Shown here one piece after another: positions 25,703 to 33,425 of a DNA stretch of 64,000 nucleotides (positions are counted from its first letter, which is position 1; every line of letters starts with the position of its first letter). The stretch comes from JAJDAT01 sp964570665. Lineage in GTDB: Bacteria > Nitrospinota > Nitrospinia > Nitrospinales > JAJDAT01. A program made the position numbers and the translations under genes. The notes beneath the pieces are model-generated. The model saw nothing but the letters and a program-made list of their open reading frames with translations. It had not been told where the DNA came from and did not search any database. The DNA is taken from positions 1 to 64,000 of the forward strand of contig CAZMZH010000006.1 in NCBI GenBank assembly GCA_964570665.1. The letters are read 5' to 3'.

Positions 25703-26752
25703 CTACCAAATTCCTGGAATTTTTGCGTTACATGATTGGCAGAAACCATTTTTCAAGCTATTAGTCAAAATTCTAAAACCATAACGTTCTACCAATATTT
25801 CTCCACATGATAAACAATATGTATTTTCAGAACCTTCTACTCTACCCGCTCGATTTCCTGAATAAACAAATCTTAATCCAGCTTTAATTCCGAATTGCCG
25901 AGCGGATAACAATGCGCCTGGAGAGGTAGCTTGACGATCGGTCATCTTATAATCTGGATGAAATCCTGTTATGTGCCATGGTATATCAACCGAAACAGAG
26001 GCAATAAACTCCGCAATGGATTTCACTTCTTCATCTGAATCGTTATAACCGGGAATCAATAAGGTTACAATTTCAAGCCAAAATCCCATTTCATAAATTT
26101 GCCGGATGCTTTCCAAAACCTCTGGTAAGTTCCCTCCTAGCCGTCGGTATTTTTTTTCGTCGAAACACTTTAAATCAACTTTATAAAAATCAACCCAGGG
26201 TTTTATATATTCTAAAACCTCTGGAGTTCCGTGACCATTGGAAACATAAGCCGAAAACAAACTCCTTCTCTTCGCTTCTTTAAAAACCTCAACGGCCCAT
26301 TCGCTAGTTATCAAAGGTTCATTATAAGTAGAGACTAGCGTTTTAGCCCCGCCTCGCTCTGCCAGATCACACAATTGCGCAGGAGTAACAACCGAAGCCT
26401 TTTGACTGGCGGTATCGTCGCGAATTGATTGGGAGGTAAACCAGTTTTGGCAGTATGCACAAGAAAAATCACATCCCAGCATACCAAAACTGAATGCTTT
26501 ACTGCCCGGCATTACGTGGAAAAAAGGTTTTTTTTCGATCGGATCATTGTGCACCCCAGCGACATAATTGAATGGCACCATCAGGTTTCCGTCTTGATTA
26601 AAACGGACCTTGCATATTCCTCTTTGCCCGGGCCTGAGCTTGCAACGGTGTCCACAAGCAGTACAAATTAAAGCTCCGTCGGAGAGCGGCTCAGATAATT
26701 GACCGATTTTTGAATAGGAATCTAGTTGGGATTTTGGGGAAGGAGCAGGCAT
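25703..26752 (-). CDS. amrS: AmmeMemoRadiSam system radical SAM enzyme
   Basis: This radical SAM protein of about 349 residues contains GCDFSCAYCQNW, giving the Fe-S cluster Cys94, Cys98 and Cys101 (CxxxCxxC). The N-terminal motif CTACGHRCKLRPGQRG and a C-terminal four-Cys zinc ribbon (CLSCGE...CQSC) match the AmrS subfamily, related to pyruvate formate-lyase-activating enzymes. AmrS normally accompanies AMMECR1 and Memo-like proteins; neither is nearby. The gene follows sufU by 26 bases in the SUF transcript. The ATG at 26752 is preferred over a TTG at 26764; neither has a clear ribosome site. The reaction is unknown for the family. Confidence 0.88.
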   Translation of the reverse strand: MPAPSPKSQLDSYSKIGQLSEPLSDGALICTACGHRCKLRPGQRGICKVRFNQDGNLMVPFNYVAGVHNDPIEKKPFFHVMPGSKAFSFGMLGCDFSCAYCQNWFTSQSIRDDTASQKASVVTPAQLCDLAERGGAKTLVSTYNEPLITSEWAVEVFKEAKRRSLFSAYVSNGHGTPEVLEYIKPWVDFYKVDLKCFDEKKYRRLGGNLPEVLESIRQIYEMGFWLEIVTLLIPGYNDSDEEVKSIAEFIASVSVDIPWHITGFHPDYKMTDRQATSPGALLSARQFGIKAGLRFVYSGNRAGRVEGSENTYCLSCGEILVERYGFRILTNSLKNGFCQSCNAKIPGIW

Positions 26753-26778
26753 TTGTCTATACAAAGACAGCCAACGTC

Positions 26779-27231
26779 TTATTCCGTACTAACTGTTTCG
26801 TTTTTATCGACAGCGCCAACCATTGTATGCCAACATAAACTAGCGCACTTAATGCGCGAAGGAAAGTTTTGAACGCCTTTGAATAATTTTAATTTGCCTA
26901 AAACATTTTCCGATGTGTCGGGATCGAATTCCCCCAAAACCATTTTGTGAAATTGTTCAAAAACAATTCTAGATTCATCGACTGACTTTCCCTTTAGAAA
27001 AGTGGTCATTAAGGATGCACTCGCTTTTGAAATCGCGCAACCCGAGCCATTAAAGCTCACGCCTTGAATAATATTATCGTCGTCAATCTTCAAATAAATC
27101 TCGTAATCGTCGCCGCATAATGGGTTATAGCCATGGCAATTATGAGTGGAGTCTTCCATATCAAAAAAATTACGCGGCTTTTTATTATGCTCAATGATGA
27201 CTTGTTGATAAAGTTCGTCGCTATATGCCAT
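26779..27231 (-). CDS. sufU: SUF-type Fe-S scaffold / sulfur transfer protein SufU
   Basis: This 150-residue IscU-fold protein has SufU-type metal ligands: Cys39 and Asp41 in NPLCGDD, Cys65 in GSGCAIS, and Cys129 in IKCASLCW. It accepts sulfur from SufS through a zinc site in the SufU branch of the family. It is encoded directly downstream of sufS (40-base gap), with a GAGGAAA-type ribosome site before ATG 27231. It is therefore part of the same minus-strand SUF operon. The presence of SufU rather than SufE as the SufS partner is the arrangement of Gram-positives and several deep-branching Gram-negative phyla. Confidence 0.92.
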   Translation of the reverse strand: MAYSDELYQQVIIEHNKKPRNFFDMEDSTHNCHGYNPLCGDDYEIYLKIDDDNIIQGVSFNGSGCAISKASASLMTTFLKGKSVDESRIVFEQFHKMVLGEFDPDTSENVLGKLKLFKGVQNFPSRIKCASLCWHTMVGAVDKNETVSTE

Positions 27232-27271
27232 TGCTCATTTCCTCAAAATAATCGCTTACGCCAAAGCGTTT

Positions 27272-28528
27272 TTAGCCTTCAAACATTTTGACTGCTTTTT
27301 TCATGGCCTCAGCCAAAGCGTCTAGTTCTTCTTTTTTATTATAAAATGACATTGAAGCTCTTGCTGTGGCCGGAACTCCAAATCGAATCATAGTCGGTTG
27401 AGCGCAATGATGGCCTCCTCGCAACTCTATTCCCTCCTGGTCCATCAAAGTAACAATATCGTGAGGATGTACAGAATCATGATAGAAAGAAATAATACTG
27501 GCTTTATCCTTGGCGTTTCCAATAATCCTTAGACCGGGAACTTGACTTAAAACTTCAGTTCCATACTCCAACAACTCTAATTCGTAGTCGCATATTTTAT
27601 CTAAGCCAATTCCGGTAATATAATCAATAGCCGCCCCTAACCCAACAACTTGGCTTATAGGCGGAGTTCCGGCCTCAAATTTTGCGGGAGGCTTAGCATA
27701 GGTTGTCTTTTCTAAAGTTACTTGCATAATCATGTCACCGCCAGTTACATAGGGAGGCATTTCTTCGAGCAATTCCATTCTTCCATATAAACCGCCAATA
27801 CCGCTTGGTCCATACATTTTATGGCCGGAAAAAGTATAAAAATCGCAATCAAGATCTTTGACGTTTATTTTTAAATGTGGAGTACTTTGAGCGCCATCGA
27901 TTAAAACTTTAGCGCCAACAGCGTGAGCTTTCGCAGTAATTTCTTTTACTGGGTTTACAGTGCCCAAAGCATTTGAAACATGATTGACCGAAACAATACG
28001 AGTTTTATCGCTAAGAAGTTTTTCATATTCTTCCATGATCAACTCCCCGCTATCGCTAACAGGAATGACCTTTAATATTGCGCCTCTTTCCTGACAAACA
28101 ATCTGCCATGGAACCGTGTTTGCGTGATGTTCAATATTTGAAATAATGATTTCGTCGCCTTCGTTTATGAATCTCCGGCTAAAACTATGGGCAACTAAAT
28201 TTATTGATTGTGTAGTACCGCTAGTAAATATGATTTCGTTCTTATTAGGAGTCCCAAGAAGACCGGCTACTTTTTGACGAGTCTCTTCGTAATATTTGGT
28301 TGAGTCTTCACATAATTTATAGGCGCCTCGGCGAACGGTCCCATACTCGTCTGAATCAAAATCTTTAACTCGATTAATAACGGTCCATGGTTTTTGCGTC
28401 GTAGCCCCATTATCTAAATATATGAGAGGTTTCCCGTGTATCGTTTTGGAAAGCACTGGAAAGTCTTGACGAATTTTTTCTACGTCTAATATAGGTGAAA
28501 CCTTTTCGGATATATTAGTATCAGTCAT
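27272..28528 (-). CDS. sufS: Cysteine desulfurase SufS
   Basis: This 418-residue pyridoxal-phosphate enzyme converts L-cysteine to alanine and a protein-bound persulfide. Visible motifs are the N-terminal YLDNGATTQKP, the PLP-stacking His in NIEHHANTVPW, the Schiff-base Lys in FSGHKMYGPSGIG and the catalytic-loop Cys in RGGHHCAQP. The RGGHHC loop marks the group II (SufS/CsdA) type. The reading frame overlaps sufD by eight bases, so the two are translationally linked. The length is standard. Confidence 0.96.
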   Translation of the reverse strand: MTDTNISEKVSPILDVEKIRQDFPVLSKTIHGKPLIYLDNGATTQKPWTVINRVKDFDSDEYGTVRRGAYKLCEDSTKYYEETRQKVAGLLGTPNKNEIIFTSGTTQSINLVAHSFSRRFINEGDEIIISNIEHHANTVPWQIVCQERGAILKVIPVSDSGELIMEEYEKLLSDKTRIVSVNHVSNALGTVNPVKEITAKAHAVGAKVLIDGAQSTPHLKINVKDLDCDFYTFSGHKMYGPSGIGGLYGRMELLEEMPPYVTGGDMIMQVTLEKTTYAKPPAKFEAGTPPISQVVGLGAAIDYITGIGLDKICDYELELLEYGTEVLSQVPGLRIIGNAKDKASIISFYHDSVHPHDIVTLMDQEGIELRGGHHCAQPTMIRFGVPATARASMSFYNKKEELDALAEAMKKAVKMFEG

Positions 28529-29846
28529 CGTTTGCCTCTAATTTCTTTAACAAAGTATTTCCAACATCTTTCCTAACGCTTGGGAAGGCTATAGTCTCAA
28601 CGATGCTTGCAGCAAAACTTTTAGTAAGCAGTGTTTTTGAAATTGACTCGGAAAGTCCTCGGGCTTTTAGATAAAATAACTGTTCTTCATCAATCTGGCC
28701 AACCGTGTTTCCATGAGTACATTTAACATCGTCGGCATTGATAATTAAATTTGGCTTACTATTCGCATGAGCATTATCGCTCAATGCCAAACTATTTATC
28801 AGTTGATCCGAGTTAGTCAGCTGTGCGTCTTTTTCAACTATCACAGTACCGTCAACACTAGAGCGACTTTGATCGTTAACAATATTTTTAAAATGCATCG
28901 CGCTAACGCACTGCGGAGCCTCATGATATATCCTGGCATAGTGATGAACCTGCTCTGTTTTTTCCAAAACGCTAACGCTGTTAAATCTAAATTCAGCGCC
29001 CGGAGATTTCAATCTAACTTCCATATGACATCGCGTCAATTCTGTGCCATAACTGGCATTAGATCCATTGAACCTACTATCTCGGTTCAAAACTAATCGA
29101 GTCTTAGAAAAGTTACGAGCGCTCTTATTATCTGTTTCAATATGAGCCAATTCTAGTCCAGCGCCATCTCCCACTAAATAATCTTGCACTGAGTTGACAA
29201 AGTAATTTCCGTTTAAGCCAGCGTAACGAACAATAATTTTGGCCTCCGCTAAAGCGCCCACTTTAGTCAAAACCCATGGCCGTGACGATTCGGTTTTTTC
29301 ATCGCCCCCCCCAGAAATAATTAAAATTTGTATCGGGGAGTTCATGATAGTTTTTGGGGCAACATCTATTAGTAAACCGTCATGGCGAAAAGCGGAATTG
29401 ATTGACGCAAACACATCATTTTCTGAATTTGTTGAAGATTCTACGTATTCTCGCACTTCGGGATCATCCATAGCGTCGCCTCCGACCACTATCTTGACGT
29501 CACCTTCTACCCCAGAAAGAACCGAAAGATCTTCGCGATATTTCCCATCAACCAAAACTAAAAAACTCTTCTCACATTCAGAATAAACAAACTTGGAAAC
29601 TTGATCTTTATCAATTTCAGTATTACTGGGAGTGGAAAAACTGGAGGTAATTTCTTTAGTATTTACAAAAGTAAACATTTCATGTTTACTTCCCGGAAAT
29701 CCCAATTTTTCAAATTGGGAAATACCAATTTCATTTAAAGAAGAAAACTTGCAAGAAGTCTCTTTATTCTCAATAAACTTTTTATGCGACTCTAATATTT
29801 CTGCTTCGGGAGCTTGGCCCTTTTCAGCGGTAAGACTGGACATCAT
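28521..29846 (-). CDS. sufD: SufD subunit of the SufBCD Fe-S assembly complex
   Basis: This 441-residue SufB/SufD-family protein has a variable N-terminal helical region (about 1-110) and the long beta-helix core. The C-terminal signature contains KCTHGNTVGQIDEEQLFYLKARG, with the conserved His, and the final helical segment. SufD pairs with SufB and the ATPase SufC to form the scaffold complex in the cytoplasm. Its start has tandem ATG codons at 29846 and 29843 behind a GAGGAAA ribosome site. It lies six bases after sufC and overlaps sufS. Confidence 0.93.
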   Translation of the reverse strand: MMSSLTAEKGQAPEAEILESHKKFIENKETSCKFSSLNEIGISQFEKLGFPGSKHEMFTFVNTKEITSSFSTPSNTEIDKDQVSKFVYSECEKSFLVLVDGKYREDLSVLSGVEGDVKIVVGGDAMDDPEVREYVESSTNSENDVFASINSAFRHDGLLIDVAPKTIMNSPIQILIISGGGDEKTESSRPWVLTKVGALAEAKIIVRYAGLNGNYFVNSVQDYLVGDGAGLELAHIETDNKSARNFSKTRLVLNRDSRFNGSNASYGTELTRCHMEVRLKSPGAEFRFNSVSVLEKTEQVHHYARIYHEAPQCVSAMHFKNIVNDQSRSSVDGTVIVEKDAQLTNSDQLINSLALSDNAHANSKPNLIINADDVKCTHGNTVGQIDEEQLFYLKARGLSESISKTLLTKSFAASIVETIAFPSVRKDVGNTLLKKLEANDD

Positions 29847-29852
29847 TTTCCT

Positions 29853-30602
29853 CTAATTTTCTGACACTACGTATTGATCGTATCCGTTTTTCTCAAGATC
29901 GAGAGCAAGCTCTTTACCGCCGGTCTTGACGATTTTCCCATCGCTAAAAACGTGAACAAAGTGGGGTTTAATATAATCTAAGAGCCTTTGATAATGAGTT
30001 ATGACAATCAAAGCGCGATCTTTATTGAATAGACGATTGACTCCATTCGCTACAGTTTTTAAGGCGTCAATATCCAGACCTGAATCAGTTTCGTCCAAAA
30101 TAGCCAATGAAGGCTCTAAAACCGCCATTTGCAAAATTTCGTTTTTCTTTTTTTCTCCACCAGAAAAACCATCGTTTAAAAAGCGATCTTTATATTTTGA
30201 ATCCATATCCACCGTTTTCATTTTTTCATCAAGTATTTCGTCAAAATCCAACGGATCAATCTCTTCTTCACCTTTATGAACTAATAAGGCGTTATACGAC
30301 ATCCTTAAAAACTCTGCGTTATTAACTCCTGGAATCTCTACGGGATATTGAAACCCCAAAAACACACCCTCTAAAGCTCTTTCCTCTGGATCCATATCTA
30401 AAAGATCTTTGCCTTTATAGGTAACGGTCCCTCCAGTAGCCTCATATATGGGATGGCCCGCTAAAATTTTCGACAGGGTGCTTTTACCAGACCCATTAGG
30501 TCCCATGATGGCATGAATTTCTCCAGGGTTAACATTTAGGGAAATCCCTTTTACAATTTCATTTCCCTCAAATCCACCCCTTAAATCTTTTATTTCCAAC
30601 AT
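29853..30602 (-). CDS. sufC: SufC ATPase of the SufBCD complex
   Basis: This 249-residue ABC-type ATPase has Walker A GPNGSGKST (about 35), the SufC-type signature FSGGEKKKNEI and Walker B LAILDETDSGLD, followed by the switch His in ITHYQRLL. It is soluble and drives conformational change in SufB-SufD during Fe-S cluster assembly. The gene sits 116 bases after sufB and just before sufD. Length and motifs are those of the family. Confidence 0.96.
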   Translation of the reverse strand: MLEIKDLRGGFEGNEIVKGISLNVNPGEIHAIMGPNGSGKSTLSKILAGHPIYEATGGTVTYKGKDLLDMDPEERALEGVFLGFQYPVEIPGVNNAEFLRMSYNALLVHKGEEEIDPLDFDEILDEKMKTVDMDSKYKDRFLNDGFSGGEKKKNEILQMAVLEPSLAILDETDSGLDIDALKTVANGVNRLFNKDRALIVITHYQRLLDYIKPHFVHVFSDGKIVKTGGKELALDLEKNGYDQYVVSEN

Positions 30603-30718
30603 TCGTAAGTTTCCTCTAAACCGATCGTTAAACCAGCCATAAATAAATTTGCCACAATGAACGGAAAAAACTAGAAACCGTTCCTTGTGGCAAATGACGT
30701 TATCAATAAACTAAAGTT

Positions 30719-32182
30719 TTACCCTACGCTATTTTCAAGCTTCAAGGTTAGAAGCTTTTGAGCTTCTACCGAAAACTCCATGGGCAATTGTTTAAAAACT
30801 TCCTTACAAAATCCATTGATCACTAAAGAGATTGCATTTTCACGAGAAATTCCACGTTGCTCCAAATAAAACAATTGTTCTTCGCTAATTTTGGATGTGG
30901 ACGCTTCGTGCTCTAATTGCACGGAGCTATTTGCTGTCTCTATATACGGAAAGGTATTTGCGCCACATTTATCGCCTACCAACATGCTATCGCATTGAGT
31001 ATAATTCCGGGCGTTTTTGGCATTTTTACCAACCTTTATCAAACCTCTATAGCTATTGTTTGATTGATCAGCCGAAATCCCTTTAGAAATCACGCTAGAC
31101 TTTGTGTTATTTCCAAGATGAATCATTTTGGTTCCGGTATCGGCTTGCATTAATCCATTAGTAAGCGCAACAGAATAAAACTCCCCGACGGTATCATCTC
31201 CCTGCAAAATACAGCTTGGATATTTCCAAGTTATAGCCGATCCCGCTTCCACTTGAGTCCAAGAAATTTTAGATTTATTTCCTAAACACTTGCCGCGCTT
31301 GGTCACAAAATTATAAACACCGCCAGCTCCCGTTTCTTTATCGCCAGAATACCAATTTTGGACGGTACTATATTTAATTTCGGCATTTTCAAGGGTGATT
31401 AATTCCACCACAGCAGCGTGAAGTTGATTTGTATCAAATTGAGGGGCGGTACACCCTTCTAAATAAGACACATAACTATTCTCAGAACAAATTATCAGCG
31501 TTCTTTCAAATTGTCCCGTTTCTTCGGTGTTAATCCGGAAATAAGTGGACAACTCCATGGGACTAACAGTATCGGGCGGAATATAAACAAAAGATCCATC
31601 GGTGAAAACAGCGCTATTAAGAGCCGCAAAAAAATTATCTCCAATAGGCACTACTGTACCTAAATATTCCTCAATAAGCTCTGGGTACTCCAGTAAAGCT
31701 TCGCTAAAAGAACAAAAAATAATTCCTTGCTCCATGAGTTTCTTCTTATGGGTTGTCGCAACACTAACGCTATCAAAAACAGCATCAACGGCAACGTTGG
31801 ATAATTTTTTTTGTTCATCCAAGGGAATGCCCAACTTATCAAAAGTTCTCAACAATTCAGGATCTACTTCGTCAAGACTCTCTAATTTTTTCTTCTGCTT
31901 TGGAGCGGCATAGTATGAAATATCTTGATAATCGATTGGAGAATATTCGCAATATTGCCAATTGGGTTCCTTCATGGTCAACCATTTTTTATAAGCCTTA
32001 AGCCGAAAATCGAGCATAAATTTAGGCTCTTTTTTCTTAGCGGAAAGCGCTCTTATTACATCTTCGTTTAATCCTTTAGGAAATACATCGGCTTCAATAT
32101 CAGTAACAAAACCAAATTTATACTCGTCTTTATCCCCTAAAACTTCTGAAACATCGCTTCTTGAGGAACTTTTAGTTTCCAT
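30719..32182 (-). CDS. sufB: SufB subunit of the SufBCD Fe-S assembly complex
   Basis: The core scaffold subunit, about 487 residues. Family motifs include YKFGFVTDIEADVFPKGLNE at the N-terminus and AYKKWLTMKEPNW. The conserved Cys-containing segments LEGCTAPQFDTNQLHAAVVE and ANTFPYIE follow, with a C-terminal QLFYLEQRGISRENA. The frame is open for 44 more codons upstream, but ATG 32182 gives the family's normal beginning. It is preceded by a GGAG ribosome site, and the extra stretch overlaps the end of the nifU-like gene with non-family sequence. Second gene of the SUF operon. Confidence 0.95.
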   Translation of the reverse strand: METKSSSRSDVSEVLGDKDEYKFGFVTDIEADVFPKGLNEDVIRALSAKKKEPKFMLDFRLKAYKKWLTMKEPNWQYCEYSPIDYQDISYYAAPKQKKKLESLDEVDPELLRTFDKLGIPLDEQKKLSNVAVDAVFDSVSVATTHKKKLMEQGIIFCSFSEALLEYPELIEEYLGTVVPIGDNFFAALNSAVFTDGSFVYIPPDTVSPMELSTYFRINTEETGQFERTLIICSENSYVSYLEGCTAPQFDTNQLHAAVVELITLENAEIKYSTVQNWYSGDKETGAGGVYNFVTKRGKCLGNKSKISWTQVEAGSAITWKYPSCILQGDDTVGEFYSVALTNGLMQADTGTKMIHLGNNTKSSVISKGISADQSNNSYRGLIKVGKNAKNARNYTQCDSMLVGDKCGANTFPYIETANSSVQLEHEASTSKISEEQLFYLEQRGISRENAISLVINGFCKEVFKQLPMEFSVEAQKLLTLKLENSVG

Positions 32183-32214
32183 AATATTACTTCTCCAAAT
32201 GGACCAAGATTTCT

Positions 32215-32970
32215 CTATAAGTACGTGTCTGGAACAACAACGAGGTCCTTGTATATATTGTTTCTTAAGGTATTCTCTATAAAGGACAAGGTAGCGCCTA
32301 TTGACGACCCACAACTACCGCAAGCGCCCTGATATTGAATAATAATTTTTTTATCGTCTAAGATATCAAGTACTGAAACATTTCCGCCATCACTATTTAA
32401 AGCGGCTCGTACTTTTTCGTCTAAAACCAGATTTACCTGTGAAATCCTTTCTTCTTTAGCCATTCCCAGCCAAGCCAATTCATTAACAGACAACTCCGCT
32501 GCCGTGGGAACCTTTTCTCCTTCTTTTTCCTTTGCAGCTCGATTTGCGAATGCCAACGCTTTAGCGCCGGGATATTCTTCTTCGGCAGCCTTTAAAAGTT
32601 TTTCCACATTTTCAAAAACTGCGGTTTTTGACTCAGGCACACTTGAAACCTCTGGGTCATCTCGCAAACTTCTGTCAATATCCTCGCCTAATAAAGAGCA
32701 AGCCTCTGAAATAGTTAAACCTTCTGTCATAACGCATAAAGCTTCTCCAATCCCTAAAGAAATTTTGCCGCCATAAGCAAAAAAACGAGAACTATAGATT
32801 CTATCTTCCTCAGTATCCACCAACCAGTATAGCTTGGTGTCTTTATGCTTGGCCTGAACCAAAGCCATTCCCTTTTCAGCGGCATCTTCCTGATAGTAGG
32901 CTCCCCGATGAGAGGGCTCAGCGGCAGTATCATCAAATTTTTTGGAAAATTTTTCCTCTACAGCATCCAT
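32215..32970 (-). CDS. NifU-like protein: degenerate IscU-type domain fused to an Nfu domain
   Basis: This 251-residue protein is the first gene of the SUF operon. The N-terminal part (about 25-110) looks like an IscU/NifU N-terminal fold (YWLVDTEEDRIYSSRFFAYG...LTISEACSLLG). The usual cluster-binding Cys positions are replaced by Ser, Tyr and Gly, apart from one Cys in EALCVMTEG, so it probably cannot build a cluster there. The C-terminal domain (about 175-245) is a normal Nfu carrier domain with the CxxC in QGACGSCGSS. An Fe-S carrier or delivery role in the SUF pathway is likely; a nitrogen-fixation role is not indicated by any neighbour. Confidence 0.82.
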   Translation of the reverse strand: MDAVEEKFSKKFDDTAAEPSHRGAYYQEDAAEKGMALVQAKHKDTKLYWLVDTEEDRIYSSRFFAYGGKISLGIGEALCVMTEGLTISEACSLLGEDIDRSLRDDPEVSSVPESKTAVFENVEKLLKAAEEEYPGAKALAFANRAAKEKEGEKVPTAAELSVNELAWLGMAKEERISQVNLVLDEKVRAALNSDGGNVSVLDILDDKKIIIQYQGACGSCGSSIGATLSFIENTLRNNIYKDLVVVPDTYL

Positions 32971-33425
32971 GAAAAACCTTTAAAATTAACCGTTTGAAGT
33001 TTGGCTCTATTTTATAACGAATAAGATCAAATAACTAGTTTAGTAAGACCTTTTTTTGGGAAATTCAATTATTAGCGCTATTTTTCGCTTCTGAAGCTTA
33101 AGATGCAATTAACATTAATTCGATTCAGCCCAAAATCCTCATATTAATTAACAACTAAAAGTTAAAACTGAAGTCACAGGGAAAAGCTTCTCCCGGACAA
33201 AGCTAAATCTAATAGATTTTGGGAAATAGCAAAATCCATTAAAAAAAGTTATGATTTCAAATGTTATGAAATACTTAAGTTTTGCTGATCCTTTACTTAA
33301 TGATAAACATTATTGCTTCAAGATAAAAACACATTTCCATTTTACTTTTCGCTTAAGATAGAAAGCTTTCTACCTCTAGCTTTTGAAATAAAATCAATAA
33401 CCTACCTGAAAACTAAGTAAAAAAA
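32971..33425. other. AT-rich divergent intergenic region
   Basis: These 455 bases separate the SUF operon start from the glycosyltransferase gene. No open frame or RNA gene is evident. The 8-bp palindrome AACTAGTT lies about 70 bases upstream of the nifU-like start, next to a TATAAA-type box on the minus strand. It could be part of the SUF promoter, but I see no convincing IscR, SufR or Fur operator. Confidence 0.35.

Noticed and set aside
32183..32314. 44-codon N-terminal extension of SufB
   Set aside because: It overlaps the nifU-like gene and has no SufB-like sequence. ATG 32182 has a ribosome site and gives the family N-terminus.
32215..32970. NifU as a sign of nitrogen fixation
   Set aside because: The N-terminal ligands are degenerate and the neighbours are SUF genes. 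No nif gene is present.
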